A stretch of DNA of 64,000 nt from Halovulum marinum (GTDB lineage: Bacteria > Pseudomonadota > Alphaproteobacteria > Rhodobacterales > Rhodobacteraceae), in NCBI RefSeq assembly GCF_009697225.1, contig NZ_WIND01000019.1:16346-80345 (forward strand). Reading direction: 5' to 3'. Below, in pieces: positions 39,318 to 50,577 of the stretch. Each line of letters begins with the position of its first letter. Position 1 is the first letter of the stretch. Both the position numbers and the translations under genes were made by a program. Below the pieces are notes generated by a model. That model was not told where the DNA came from. It was given only the letters and a program-made list of their open reading frames with translations, and searched no databases.

Positions 39318-41339
39318 TCAGCCGACGTAGCGGTCCATGTGGTCGCGCACCCGCTCGACCAGATCGTTCAGCGTGAACGGCTTGGACAGGTAGCTCGAGC
39401 GCGGCACCGCCGCCTTGCCGTCGGCGAACACGTCCTCGGAATAGCCCGAGACGAACACCGTGCTGGCGTCGGGCCGCGCCTCGTAGGCCTTGCGCACCCA
39501 GCCCGGCCCGTCGATGCCGGGCATGATCACGTCGGACACGAACAGGTCGACCTTCAGCTCCGCGTCCTCGAGGATCTCCAGCGCCGCCTCGCCGCAATCG
39601 GCCTCCAGCACGGTGTAGCCGCGCATCTGCAGCGCGCGGGCGGCGAAGGCACGGACCGGGGCCTCGTCCTCGACCAGCAGCACCACGCCGCGGCCGGTGG
39701 TGTCGCGGAACCCCGGGCGCACCGGCGCCGCGGGTTCGGGCGGCGCCGCCTCGACCTCGGTCTCGGCGGGCAGGTAGATCCGGAACAGCGTGCCCTCGCC
39801 GGGCGTGCTGTCGACGAAGATGAAACCGTCCATCTGCTTGATGATGCCGTAGGCGGTCGACAGGCCCAGGCCGGTGCCCTCGCCGACGCGCTTGGTGGTG
39901 AAGAACGGCTCGAAGATCTTGCCGATCTTGTCCCTGGCAATGCCGGTGCCGGTGTCCTCGACCTCGATCAGCGCGTAGTCGCCCGCCGGCACCAGCGCGC
40001 GGTCGCGCTCCAGCGGCTCGTCCAGCGTCGTCTTTCGGGTGCGCAGCTGCACCACGCCGCCGGCGGGCATCGCGTCGCGGGCGTTGACCACCAGGTTGAC
40101 GATTACCTGCTCCAGCTGCCGCTCGTCGGCGCGGATCGGCCAGATGTCCTCGGTGTTCGAGATCTCCAGCGCCACCTTCTCGCCCAGCAGCCGGTCCAGC
40201 AGGTTGGCCAGCTCGGCGAGCGTATCGAACAGGTGCAGCGTCTGCGGCCGCAGCGTCTGCTTGCGGCTGAACGCCAGCAGCTGGCGCACCAGCGCCGCGG
40301 CGCGGTTCGCGTTCTGCCGGATCTGCATCAGGTCGGAATGGTCGGTGTCGCCCTGCAGGTGGCGCAGCAGCAGCAGGTCGCAGTGCCCGTTGATCGCGGT
40401 CAGCAGGTTGTTGAAGTCGTGCGCGATGCCGCCCGCCAGCTGGCCCACGGCCTGCATCTTCTGGCTCTGGACGAACTGCGCCTCCAGCGTCTTCAGCTCG
40501 GTCGCGTCGCTGATCACCGCGAGGATCTCGGGGCCGGCGTCGCCGGCCATCCGGGTCATCGTCAGCTGCAGGAAGCCGTTGTGCTCGCTGTCGCGGCGCC
40601 GGGCGATCTCGGACCGGCCCTGGGCGCGGCCGGCGAGGGTATCGCGCAGCCGGTCGGGCATCGACTTGCCCAGCCCCTCGACCAGGTCCGGCAGCGCGCG
40701 GCCGGCGGGGCGGTCGCTGCCCAGCAGCAGCCGCGCCGCGGCGTTCGCCGACAGGATCCGCCCCTCGGCGTCGATCCGCGCCAGCGCCACCGGCAGCGGC
40801 TCCATCAGCTCGGCCGGGCCGAAGCTGACCGCCGCCTGCGCGTCCGCGCCCGCCCCGCGCGCCAGCCGCCACAGCTGCGCGCCGCCGGCCAGCGGCTCGA
40901 CGCTCAGCTGCCAATCCTGCCCGGCCAGCGTCACCGGGGCGCGCGCGATCCCGTCCGCCGCGGCCTGCCGCGCCAGCCGGTAGGCCGAGGCGCCCTGCCC
41001 CGCCAGCCCCGGGTCCAGGGTCTCGTCGATCCGGGTGCCGACCCGCAGCAGCGGCTGCGCCGCCGCGTTGACGTCGCGGACCACGCCGCCGCCGTCGACC
41101 AGCGCCGCGGGGTGCGGCGCGCCGCCGTGCATCCGCCGGAACGCGGCGGCCAGCCCGCCGTCGCGCCTGCGGCGCCGCCACAGCGCCGCCACGCCCGCCG
41201 CCGACAGCAGCCAGACGCCCGCCGTCGCCGCCGCCGGCGCCGCCAGCGCCCAGGCGCCGCCAGCGGCCAGCCATGGCGCCGCCAGCGCGGCGGCGCTGGC
41301 GCGGTGATCCCACGGGCGAATCGTGCGTGCTGCGATCAT
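39318..41339 (-). CDS. cckA: Hybrid histidine kinase CckA
   Basis: CckA is the hybrid kinase at the top of the CckA-ChpT-CtrA phosphorelay; in Rhodobacterales this controls motility, gene-transfer agents and other non-essential traits. The 673-residue product has two N-terminal transmembrane segments (about 15-33 and 37-55), PAS-like domains, the histidine box GGIAHDFNNLL with His307, GTGLGLSTAYGI in the catalytic domain, and a C-terminal receiver with Asp603 in VSDVIMPG. The start at MIAARTIRPW is preceded by AGGGGG; upstream sequence in frame overlaps rsmB. It follows the RsmB-type gene by 98 bp. Confidence 0.94.
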   Translation of the reverse strand: MIAARTIRPWDHRASAAALAAPWLAAGGAWALAAPAAATAGVWLLSAAGVAALWRRRRRDGGLAAAFRRMHGGAPHPAALVDGGGVVRDVNAAAQPLLRVGTRIDETLDPGLAGQGASAYRLARQAAADGIARAPVTLAGQDWQLSVEPLAGGAQLWRLARGAGADAQAAVSFGPAELMEPLPVALARIDAEGRILSANAAARLLLGSDRPAGRALPDLVEGLGKSMPDRLRDTLAGRAQGRSEIARRRDSEHNGFLQLTMTRMAGDAGPEILAVISDATELKTLEAQFVQSQKMQAVGQLAGGIAHDFNNLLTAINGHCDLLLLRHLQGDTDHSDLMQIRQNANRAAALVRQLLAFSRKQTLRPQTLHLFDTLAELANLLDRLLGEKVALEISNTEDIWPIRADERQLEQVIVNLVVNARDAMPAGGVVQLRTRKTTLDEPLERDRALVPAGDYALIEVEDTGTGIARDKIGKIFEPFFTTKRVGEGTGLGLSTAYGIIKQMDGFIFVDSTPGEGTLFRIYLPAETEVEAAPPEPAAPVRPGFRDTTGRGVVLLVEDEAPVRAFAARALQMRGYTVLEADCGEAALEILEDAELKVDLFVSDVIMPGIDGPGWVRKAYEARPDASTVFVSGYSEDVFADGKAAVPRSSYLSKPFTLNDLVERVRDHMDRYVG

Positions 41340-41437
41340 TCTTCGTCGGCCCCCTGATGTGCGGGACCGTTGTGATCGCTGTGGGTAAACAAGTGCTGAA
41401 GATCCCCGCACGCCGCGCTTCGCCCGCAAAAGTTGCG

Positions 41438-42622
41438 TCAGGGTACGATAATCTCGCAAAAATAGAACCCGTCCCCGGGCGCGCCGGGCAGCCAGCGCCG
41501 CTCCGTGCCTTTTGCGCAACCCGGATTGCGCGCCAGGAACGCGGCCACCCGGTCCTCGTTCTCTTCGGCCAGCAGGCTGCAGGTGGCGTAGGCGATGCGC
41601 CCGCCCGGGCGCACCACGGCGCGGGCGCGGGCCAGCACCTGGGCCTGCACCGCCGCCAGCCGGTCCAGATCCGCGGGCCGCAGGTTCCACTTCTGCGCCG
41701 GATCGCGGCGCCAGGCGCCGCTGCCCGAGCAGGGGGCGTCGACCATCACCAGATCGTAGGGCGCCAGCGCCTCGACCTCGGCATCGGCGGCAACGCGGAT
41801 CCGCGCACCGGCGCGGCCGGCGCGGACCGGCAGGTCGCGCATCCGGCGCGGGTTGGCGTCGAACGCCACCAGCCGCCCCTGCCCGCCCATCGCCGCGGCC
41901 AGCGCCAGGGTCTTGCCGCCGCCGCCCGCGCACAGGTCCAGCACCGCCTCGCCGGGACCGGGGCGGGCCAGCAGCGCCACCGCCTGGCTGGCGGCGTCCT
42001 GCAGCTCGACCAGCCCGTCGCGGTACGCCCGCCCGCCGGTGAGCCGGCGCGGGTTGCCGGTGACGCGCAGCGCGCCGGGCACGCCGTCCACCGGCGCGGC
42101 GGCGATGCCGTCGGCGGCCAGCGCGGCCAGCGCGGCGTCGTCCCCGGCCTTCAGCCGGTTCACCCGCAGGTCCACCGGCGCACGGTCCTTCAGCGCCGCG
42201 GCGACCTCGGGCAGCGCCGGGCCCAGCGAGCGCGCCAGTTCGTCGTGCAGGAAATCGGGGTAATCGCCGGCGACCGGCGGCGGCGCGCCGTCAAGGCAGC
42301 GGAACGCGGCGCGCTCGTCCGCGTCCGGCGGCGCCGGGGCGTGGCCGGCGCCGGTCAGCAGTTCCAGCGCCGCGGGATCGGTCTCCAGCAGCAGGCCGAG
42401 GATCAGCGCCCGGCCGGTCTCGGCGGCGGCGCCGCTGCGCCACAGCGCGCTGCGCCGGCGCCGCAGCGCGTCGTAGACGTGATCGCGGATCGCCGCCCGG
42501 TCCTTGGAGCCGGCGAAGCGGTTCTCGCGGCCCCAGCGGGTCAGCACGCGCTCGGCCGGAGCGCCCTCGACGATCTCGTCGAGGATCTCCATCGCGGCCG
42601 AAAGACGGGCGGCTGGGATCAC
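41438..42622 (-). CDS. rsmB: RsmB/NOP-type rRNA m5C methyltransferase
   Basis: This is a SAM-dependent RNA cytosine-5 methyltransferase of the RsmB/Nop2 family, probably acting on 16S rRNA. The 394-residue protein has an N-terminal helical domain, SAM motif LDLCAGGGGKTLALAAAM, the catalytic motifs VDAPCSGSGAWRRDP (motif IV cysteine) and YATCSLLAEEN (motif VI cysteine). Its length is a little under classic RsmB because the NusB-like N-domain is reduced. It uses a GTG start and lies between guaB and cckA on the same strand. Confidence 0.9.
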   Translation of the reverse strand: MIPAARLSAAMEILDEIVEGAPAERVLTRWGRENRFAGSKDRAAIRDHVYDALRRRRSALWRSGAAAETGRALILGLLLETDPAALELLTGAGHAPAPPDADERAAFRCLDGAPPPVAGDYPDFLHDELARSLGPALPEVAAALKDRAPVDLRVNRLKAGDDAALAALAADGIAAAPVDGVPGALRVTGNPRRLTGGRAYRDGLVELQDAASQAVALLARPGPGEAVLDLCAGGGGKTLALAAAMGGQGRLVAFDANPRRMRDLPVRAGRAGARIRVAADAEVEALAPYDLVMVDAPCSGSGAWRRDPAQKWNLRPADLDRLAAVQAQVLARARAVVRPGGRIAYATCSLLAEENEDRVAAFLARNPGCAKGTERRWLPGAPGDGFYFCEIIVP

Positions 42623-42641
42623 GGGCGCGGGCTCCGGCGGG

Positions 42642-42689
42642 TCAGAGGGCGGCGGGGCGGATGCGGCGCTCGATCATCGTCATCGTCAT
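42642..42689 (-). CDS. Possible 15-codon leader ORF upstream of rsmB
   Basis: A tiny frame, MTMTMIERRIRPAAL, ends 19 bp before the rsmB start and is preceded by a G-rich tract containing GGAGG, a near-ideal ribosome binding site with short spacing. Three ATG codons lie within its first five. It may be a translated leader coupling rsmB expression, or chance; no family is recognised. Confidence 0.3.
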   Translation of the reverse strand: MTMTMIERRIRPAAL

Positions 42690-42807
42690 CCCTCCCCCCC
42701 CGGTCCGGCACGCCGACCAATGCGCCGGGCGCGCCGCCCGGCACGGGCCTCTCTATCCCAGCCCCGGCGCGGCGCGCAAGCACCTGCCAGGCCGCGCACC
42801 GCAGCGC

Positions 42808-45082
<2,275 letters not shown>

Positions 45083-45205
45083 GCCGGGGCCGCGGCGGCA
45101 CGCCTGCGCCCCCGGCGAATCCGCCCCGCCGCGGCATTTACGAAGTTTTCATGATCAGAAGATGTTTCAGAACAGGGACTTGAGGGGGTTTTCGCGGTGA
45201 AATAG

Positions 45206-45253
45206 CCCGGATTTCACGGTGCCCGGATTTCACGGTGCCCGGATCTCACGGTG
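45206..45253. repeat. Three tandem 16-bp repeats over the rlmE stop codon
   Basis: CCCGGATTTCACGGTG occurs three times head to tail (45206-45221, 45222-45237, 45238-45253; the third has C for T at one position). The rlmE stop codon lies inside the third copy. Since 16 is not a multiple of three, each copy reads a different frame, and gain or loss of copies would leave rlmE itself intact. Confidence 0.9.
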
Positions 45254-46010
45254 CCGACGTCCGCCCCGGCGCGTCTTCCTGGATGTCCTCCGCCGCGTCC
45301 TTGCGGCCCCGGAACCCGGTCGCCAGCACGAATTTCTCCGAGCTGTCCGAGCGGCTGGCCGGCGGCTTGACGTGCTTCACGCTGGCATAGTCGCGCTTGA
45401 GCTGCTGCAGCAGCTCGCCCTCGGCGCCGCCGGCCAGCACCTTGGCGACGAAGGTGCCGCCGGGCACCAGGATGTCGCGGGCCAGCGCCGCCGCCGCCTC
45501 GCACAGCGCGATGATCCGCAGATGGTCGGTCCGCTTGTGCCCCGAGCTGGCGGCGGCCATGTCCGACATCACCACGTCCGCCGGGCCGTCCAGCCAGTCC
45601 TTGATCCGCGCCTCGGCGCCCTCGTCGAGGAAGTCGAGCACGTGGAACTCGGCCCCGGCCAGTGCCTCGATCTCCTGCAGATCGATGCCGAGCACGCGGC
45701 CCACGGCCTTGCCCTTCTTCTCGCCCAGGGCGTTGACCCGTTTCACCGCGACCTGCGCCCAGCCGCCGGGCGCGGCGCCCAGGTCGACCACCCGCGCGCC
45801 GGGTACCAGAAACCGCGCCTTGTCGTCGATCTCCTGGATCTTGTAGGCCGCCCGGCCGCGGAACCCCTCGCGCTTGGCGCGCTGCACATAGGGATCGTTC
45901 AGTTGCCGCTCCAGCCAGCGGACCGAGCTGATCCGCCGCCCGCGCGCGCTCTTGACCCGCACCTTCAGGTCGCGCTGGCCGCGGCCCGAACCGCGTCTTT
46001 CGTCCGCCAT
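45246..46010 (-). CDS. rlmE: 23S rRNA (uridine-2552-2'-O)-methyltransferase RlmE
   Basis: RlmE/FtsJ methylates the ribose of U2552 in the ribosomal A loop. The 254-residue protein has a basic N-terminal extension, [19 protein letters not shown] (first catalytic lysine), SAM motif [26 protein letters not shown] (catalytic Asp), GGTFVAKVL (second lysine) and [16 protein letters not shown] (glutamate), completing the K-D-K-E set. It starts 4 bp after the ppx stop, so the two are coupled. The C-terminus ends in a tandem repeat. Confidence 0.96.
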   Translation of the reverse strand: MADERRGSGRGQRDLKVRVKSARGRRISSVRWLERQLNDPYVQRAKREGFRGRAAYKIQEIDDKARFLVPGARVVDLGAAPGGWAQVAVKRVNALGEKKGKAVGRVLGIDLQEIEALAGAEFHVLDFLDEGAEARIKDWLDGPADVVMSDMAAASSGHKRTDHLRIIALCEAAAALARDILVPGGTFVAKVLAGGAEGELLQQLKRDYASVKHVKPPASRSDSSEKFVLATGFRGRKDAAEDIQEDAPGRTSAP

Positions 46011-46014
46011 CGTC

Positions 46015-47145
46015 CTATTCTCCCCGCGTGTGCAGCGCGCCGCGCCCGCTCATCATCGACAGCAACATGCCCTCGCGCAGCCCCCGGTCGGCGACGCCCA
46101 GCCGGTCGGTCGGCCAGATCCGCAGCAGCGTCTGCAGGATCGCCGCGCCCGAGACGATCAGCTCGGCCCGGTCCTTGCCGATCGACGGATCGCTGCGCCG
46201 GCCCTCGGGCCCCAGCGCCATCAGCCGGCCGATCACCTTCTCGATCTGCCGCTCGGTCAGGGTCAGCCCGTCGACCTTCTTGCGGTCGTAGCGGCGCAGC
46301 CCCAGGTGCGCCGAGGCGACCGTGGTCACGGTGCCCGAGGTGCCGATCATCTGGAAGCCGGATACGCCCTCGAGCACGTCGAGATCGACATAGGGCGCGA
46401 ACTTGGCCAGGTGCTCCTCGAAGTACCAGCTCATCAGCGCGAAGCGCGCGCTCTCGTCCTCGACGTCGTCGAACCGCTCGTGCAGGGTGGCGACGCCCAG
46501 CGGCACCGAGATGAAATCGACGATCCGCGCCTGCCCCGGCGCATGGCCGTTGCGGACGCGGTTGCGGATGTCCAGCCGCATCACCGCCTCCACCCGCTCG
46601 GCGCCGGGCACGCCGGTCAGGTCGATCCAGACCAGCTCGGTCGAGCCGCCGCCGATGTCGAACACCATCACGTGTTCCGATTCCACCGACACCAGCGGCG
46701 CGCACGAGATCACCGCCAGCCGCGCCTCTTCCTCGGGGCGGATCAGCTCCAGCTGCAGCCCGGTGCGCTTCTTCACCTGCGCCAGGAAGCTCTTGCCGTT
46801 GAGCGCGCGGCGGCAGGCCTCGGTCGCGACCAGCCGCGCGTGCTGCACCTCCAGCTTGCGCAGCTTGCTGGCGCAGACCTGCAGCGCGCGGATGGTGCGC
46901 TCGATCGACGGGCGGGACAGGTGGCCGGTACGCTCCAGGTCGGCGCCCAGCCGGACGGACTTCGCGAACGCGTCGACGATGCGGAATTGCGCGCCGTTCG
47001 GAGCGGCGATCAACATGCGGCACGAGTTCGTGCCAAGGTCCAGCGCAGCGTACAGCTCGCCGGATGCCTGCGCAGGCGGGCGCGGCCCGCAACCGCGGGC
47101 CTGCTTGGGTTTTTCCTGCGCAGGAACGTGCGTTCTCTGCGCCAT
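46015..47145 (-). CDS. ppx: Exopolyphosphatase/ppGpp phosphohydrolase (Ppx/GppA)
   Basis: Ppx/GppA proteins of the ASKHA fold hydrolyse polyphosphate or pppGpp. The 376-residue product has the phosphate-1 motif [13 protein letters not shown], the phosphate-2 motif [12 protein letters not shown], and [11 protein letters not shown] for adenosine binding. It lacks the C-terminal HD domain of longer enzymes, like many alphaproteobacterial short Ppx. An upstream GTG (47199) is possible, but the ATG at 47145 is closer to the family N-terminus. It is followed immediately by rlmE. Confidence 0.92.
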   Translation of the reverse strand: MAQRTHVPAQEKPKQARGCGPRPPAQASGELYAALDLGTNSCRMLIAAPNGAQFRIVDAFAKSVRLGADLERTGHLSRPSIERTIRALQVCASKLRKLEVQHARLVATEACRRALNGKSFLAQVKKRTGLQLELIRPEEEARLAVISCAPLVSVESEHVMVFDIGGGSTELVWIDLTGVPGAERVEAVMRLDIRNRVRNGHAPGQARIVDFISVPLGVATLHERFDDVEDESARFALMSWYFEEHLAKFAPYVDLDVLEGVSGFQMIGTSGTVTTVASAHLGLRRYDRKKVDGLTLTERQIEKVIGRLMALGPEGRRSDPSIGKDRAELIVSGAAILQTLLRIWPTDRLGVADRGLREGMLLSMMSGRGALHTRGE

Positions 47146-47254
47146 TGTGTAGCCAATCGGTAGATCGCGGCCCACATGGCCGCAATCATTTGAGATCACG
47201 CTACAGCATGCACGCGCCGGCGCGCAAGCGCCGCGGCGCGACGGCAGCCGGGCG

Positions 47255-48157
47255 TCAGGCGGCGCCGGTGCCCGCGGCCATGCCCAGCGGCTTCGGCTCG
47301 CAGCCCAGGGCGCGGCAGATGTCGTAGGTCAGGTCGGGCTTGTTCAGGGTGTAGAAATGCAGGTGCTCCACCCCCTCGCGCAGCAGCAGGTCGCACTGCT
47401 CGGTGGCGATCGAGGCGGCCAGCAGCAGCGCGTCCTGCTCGGTCGCGGCGTTGCCGAAGGCGGTCTCCATCCACTGCGGCACGTTGGTGCCGCAGGCGCG
47501 GGCGAAGCGGGCCATGCGGGTGAAGTTCTCGATCGGCAGGATGCCGGGCACGATCGGCGCGGCGATCCCGGCCGCGGCGGCGCGGTCGCGGAAGCGGCGG
47601 AAGTGGTCGATCTCGAAGAAGAACTGGGTGATCGCCCGGTCCGCGCCGGCGTCCAGCTTGCGCTTGAGGTTCTCGATGTCCGAATCGGGGCTGGCGGCCT
47701 CGGGGTGAGTCTCGGGGTAGGCGGCGACGGTGATGTCGAAACCGCGCCCGGCCAGCGCCTCGACCAGTTCGGCCGCCGAGCGGAAGCCGTCGGGATGCGG
47801 CTCGAACCTCTCGGCGCCCTTGGGCGGATCGCCCCGCAGCGCCACGATCCGGCTCACGCCGTTGGCGCGATAGGTCTCGGCCACCTCCAGCGTCTCGTCG
47901 CGGCTGGCGCCGACGCAGGTCAGATGGCCGGCGACAGCCAGCCGGGCGCGGTCCTGGATGGTGCGGATCGCCGCATGGGTGCGCGCCCGCGTGGTCCCGC
48001 CCGCGCCGTAGGTCACCGACACGAAGCTGGGCGCCAGCGGCGCCAGACGCTCGACCGAGCGCCAGAGCTGCATCGTCGCCTCGGTGGTGGCGGGGGGAAA
48101 GAATTCGAAGGAAAGCGTCGCGGGCGTACCGCCCGCTTCACGGGATGAATTGGTCAT
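47255..48157 (-). CDS. metF: 5,10-methylenetetrahydrofolate reductase
   Basis: MetF reduces methylene-THF to methyl-THF using FAD, supplying or, in reverse, consuming methyl groups. The 300-residue TIM-barrel protein has SFEFFPPAT with the catalytic glutamate, SVTYGAGGTTR, HLTCVGASRDE, ALRGDPPKG and QFFFEIDHF, all typical. It diverges from the Virulence_fact/MTHFR-like/methyltransferase operon with 184 bp between, which links it to C1 metabolism by context rather than only methionine synthesis. Confidence 0.95.
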   Translation of the reverse strand: MTNSSREAGGTPATLSFEFFPPATTEATMQLWRSVERLAPLAPSFVSVTYGAGGTTRARTHAAIRTIQDRARLAVAGHLTCVGASRDETLEVAETYRANGVSRIVALRGDPPKGAERFEPHPDGFRSAAELVEALAGRGFDITVAAYPETHPEAASPDSDIENLKRKLDAGADRAITQFFFEIDHFRRFRDRAAAAGIAAPIVPGILPIENFTRMARFARACGTNVPQWMETAFGNAATEQDALLLAASIATEQCDLLLREGVEHLHFYTLNKPDLTYDICRALGCEPKPLGMAAGTGAA

Positions 48158-48341
48158 GAGCGTCGGATCCTACCGTCAAAGCATGTCGCTGCCCGTCAAT
48201 ATGCGCCATTTTCGCGCGGTTTTGAACTGGCAAAAAGCCGCGTCCGCTGACAAACGGCACTTGCCCCCATATCTGTGTCCCGCGGCGCCGATGACCAGTC
48301 GCCGCGAAAAAGAACCGCACCACCGACAGGAGGACCACCCG

Positions 48342-48641
48342 ATGCCCGACGTCACCATCGTCTACTGGCGCGACATTCCGGCCCAGGTGATCGTCGGCCG
48401 CGGCCGCGGGGCGGTGAAGATCCCGCTGCCGGGCCGGTTCGAGCAGGCGATCGACCGCGCGGCGATGCGCTCGGGCGCGCAGGACACCGATGCTTACCTT
48501 GCGGAATGGCGCCGGGCAGAGCCGTTTTCTGTCGATGGTGACGCGGAAGATGTCGCTTCTGCCGAAGCGGCGCGACTCGATGGCGCGTACGACACGGAGG
48601 TATTGCGGGCGCTGGTCGAGAACGGCGGCCGCGCACCCTGA
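48342..48641 (+). CDS. Virulence_fact-type small protein of the C1 cluster
   Basis: This 99-residue protein resembles the small Virulence_fact domain family. The name is historical and no virulence role is implied. The family pattern is VTIVYWRDIPAQVIVGRGRG near the start and RFEQAIDRAAMRSGAQDTDAYLAEWRR in the middle. AGGAGG lies before the ATG. It is the first gene of a plus-strand run with an MTHFR-like protein and a corrinoid methyltransferase, a grouping that I recall from other Rhodobacterales genomes; a role in that pathway is inferred from context only. Confidence 0.8.
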   Translation: MPDVTIVYWRDIPAQVIVGRGRGAVKIPLPGRFEQAIDRAAMRSGAQDTDAYLAEWRRAEPFSVDGDAEDVASAEAARLDGAYDTEVLRALVENGGRAP

Positions 48642-48666
48642 GCGGATCACGAGGGAACGACGGCAC

Positions 48667-49602
48667 ATGGCAAGAATACTGCCCTTCGGACGCAGGACCC
48701 CGCGGCACGCGATTCCGGCCGCGCCGAGCGACGCGCTGGCCGCCTTCGTCCGGGGCTATTCGATCGAGGTGATGCCGCGCACCGCCGCCAGGGTCGAGGA
48801 TTTCCGCGCCCTGCTGCCGGTCGGCACCCGCGTCTACGTCGCGCACATCGCCGGCACCCCGATTGCCGACATGGTCGCCACCGCCGCGCGGCTGGTGGAC
48901 GAGGGCTTCACCGTGATGCCCCACCTGCCCGCCCGGATCATCCCCGACCGCGCCACGCTGGACGACTGGGCGGCGCGCTATGCCGATGTCGGCGTCGCCG
49001 AGGCGCTGCTGATCGCCGGCGGCGTGGCCGAGCCCGCGGGCGACTTCCACTGCTCGATGCAGCTGATGGACAGCGGCGTGCTGGATGCGCGCGGCTTCAC
49101 CCGGCTGCACGTCGCCGGCCACCCCGAAGGCAACCGCGACATCGACCCCGCCGGCGGCGAGGCGGCGGTGATGGCGGCGCTGCGCTGGAAGGCCGGTTTC
49201 GCCGAGCGCACCGACGCCGAGATCGCGATCGCCACCCAGTTCTGCTTCGAGGCCGCGCCGGTGATCGCCTGGGCGGACCGGCTGCGCGAGGCGGGCGTCG
49301 CATTGCCGATCCACATCGGCGTCGCCGGCCCCGCCAAGCTGCAGACGCTGATCAAGTTCGCGATGGCCTGCGGCGTCGGCCCGTCGATGCGGGTGCTGCA
49401 GCGGCGCGCGGCCGACATCACCCGGCTGATGCTGCCGTTCACCCCCGACGACATCCTGCGCGAGCTTGCCGCGCACAAGGCCGCACATCCGAAGTTCCAG
49501 GTCGAGGCGGTGCACGTCTTCCCGCTGGGCGGCATCCCCGGGTCGGCCGAATTCATGAACGCCGCCGGCCGTCCCGCCGGCTCCACCGCTGCCCGCGCCT
49601 GA
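48667..49602 (+). CDS. Divergent methylenetetrahydrofolate reductase-like protein
   Basis: This 311-residue protein has the MTHFR-type TIM-barrel layout but only distant similarity to MetF. GYSIEVMPRTA takes the place of the catalytic SFEFFPP strand and retains the glutamate. VYVAHIAGTP, LLIAGGVAEPAGDF and ATQFCFEAAPVIAW follow the order of family strands. It may bind folate and act with the neighbouring methyltransferase. GAGGGAA lies upstream of the ATG and the gene is 25 bp after the Virulence_fact gene. It could be a C1 enzyme with changed specificity. Confidence 0.8.
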   Translation: MARILPFGRRTPRHAIPAAPSDALAAFVRGYSIEVMPRTAARVEDFRALLPVGTRVYVAHIAGTPIADMVATAARLVDEGFTVMPHLPARIIPDRATLDDWAARYADVGVAEALLIAGGVAEPAGDFHCSMQLMDSGVLDARGFTRLHVAGHPEGNRDIDPAGGEAAVMAALRWKAGFAERTDAEIAIATQFCFEAAPVIAWADRLREAGVALPIHIGVAGPAKLQTLIKFAMACGVGPSMRVLQRRAADITRLMLPFTPDDILRELAAHKAAHPKFQVEAVHVFPLGGIPGSAEFMNAAGRPAGSTAARA

Positions 49603-49625
49603 CGCGCGCCAACAGGGCCTGCTGC

Positions 49626-50561
49626 ATGACCAGAACCATCGTAGAATCCCGCACGAAGACCGCGATCATCGGCTTCGACCAGCCGTTCTGCGTGATCGGA
49701 GAGCGGATCAACCCGACCGGCCGCAGGAAACTGGCGGCCGAGCTTGAGGCGGGAGACTTCTCGACCGTCGAGGCCGACGCGCTGGCGCAGGTCGCCGCCG
49801 GCGCGACGATGCTCGATGTGAACGCCGGCGTGGTCTACAACTCGAACCCCAACCCGAACGAGACCGAGCCGCCGCTGATGCGCCGGATGATCGAGCTGGT
49901 GCAGGGCCTGGTGGACGTGCCGCTGAGCATCGATTCCAGCGTGCCCGCGGCGCTGCAGGCCGGGCTCGAGGCCGCCGCCGGCCGGCCGCTGGTGAATTCG
50001 GTCACCGGCGAGGAGGAGCGGCTGGAGCTGGTGCTGCCGCTGGTGAAGAAATACGACGTGCCGGTGGTGGCGATCTCGAACGACGACACCGGCATCTCCG
50101 AGGATCCGGACGTGCGCTTCGCGGTGGCGAAGAAGATCGTCGAGCGCGCCGCCGATTTCGGCATTCCGGCGCACGACATCGTGGTCGACCCGCTGGTGAT
50201 GCCGATCGGCGCGATGGCGACCGCGGGCCTGCAGGTGTTCGCGCTGGTCCGGCGCCTGCGCGAGGAGTTGGGGGTGAACACCACCTGCGGCGCCTCGAAC
50301 GTCAGCTTCGGGCTGCCGAACCGGCACGCGATCAACGCCGCCTTCCTGCCGATGGCGATCGCCTCGGGCATGACCAGCGCGATCATGAACCCGACCCGCC
50401 CGGCCGAGATGGACGCGATCCGCGCCGCCAACCTGCTGATGAACAACGACGCCCACGGCGCCGCCTGGATCCGCGCCAACAAGCCGGTGCTGGCCGAGGG
50501 CGAGATCGCGCCGGGCGCGCGCGCGAACCGCGAGGGGCGGCGGCGGCGGCGCACCGCCTGA
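49626..50561 (+). CDS. Methyltetrahydrofolate:corrinoid methyltransferase
   Basis: This 311-residue pterin-binding TIM-barrel protein is related to AcsE, MtgA and the folate domain of MetH. It moves a methyl group between a corrinoid protein and tetrahydrofolate. Landmarks are CVIGERINPTGRRKLAAEL, MLDVNAGV, LSIDSS, NSVTGEEERLELVLPLVKKY and GASNVSFGLPNRHAINAAF. It ends in an arginine-rich tail, REGRRRRRTA, that lies outside the barrel. It starts 23 bp after the MTHFR-like gene. The corrinoid partner is not in this window. Confidence 0.92.
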   Translation: MTRTIVESRTKTAIIGFDQPFCVIGERINPTGRRKLAAELEAGDFSTVEADALAQVAAGATMLDVNAGVVYNSNPNPNETEPPLMRRMIELVQGLVDVPLSIDSSVPAALQAGLEAAAGRPLVNSVTGEEERLELVLPLVKKYDVPVVAISNDDTGISEDPDVRFAVAKKIVERAADFGIPAHDIVVDPLVMPIGAMATAGLQVFALVRRLREELGVNTTCGASNVSFGLPNRHAINAAFLPMAIASGMTSAIMNPTRPAEMDAIRAANLLMNNDAHGAAWIRANKPVLAEGEIAPGARANREGRRRRRTA

Positions 50562-50577
50562 GCCGTCAGCCGGGCCG

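Noticed and set aside
48158..48341. Riboswitch (SAM or cobalamin) in the divergent metF region
   Set aside because: No conserved SAM-II, SAM-IV or B12-box core sequence could be found on either strand.
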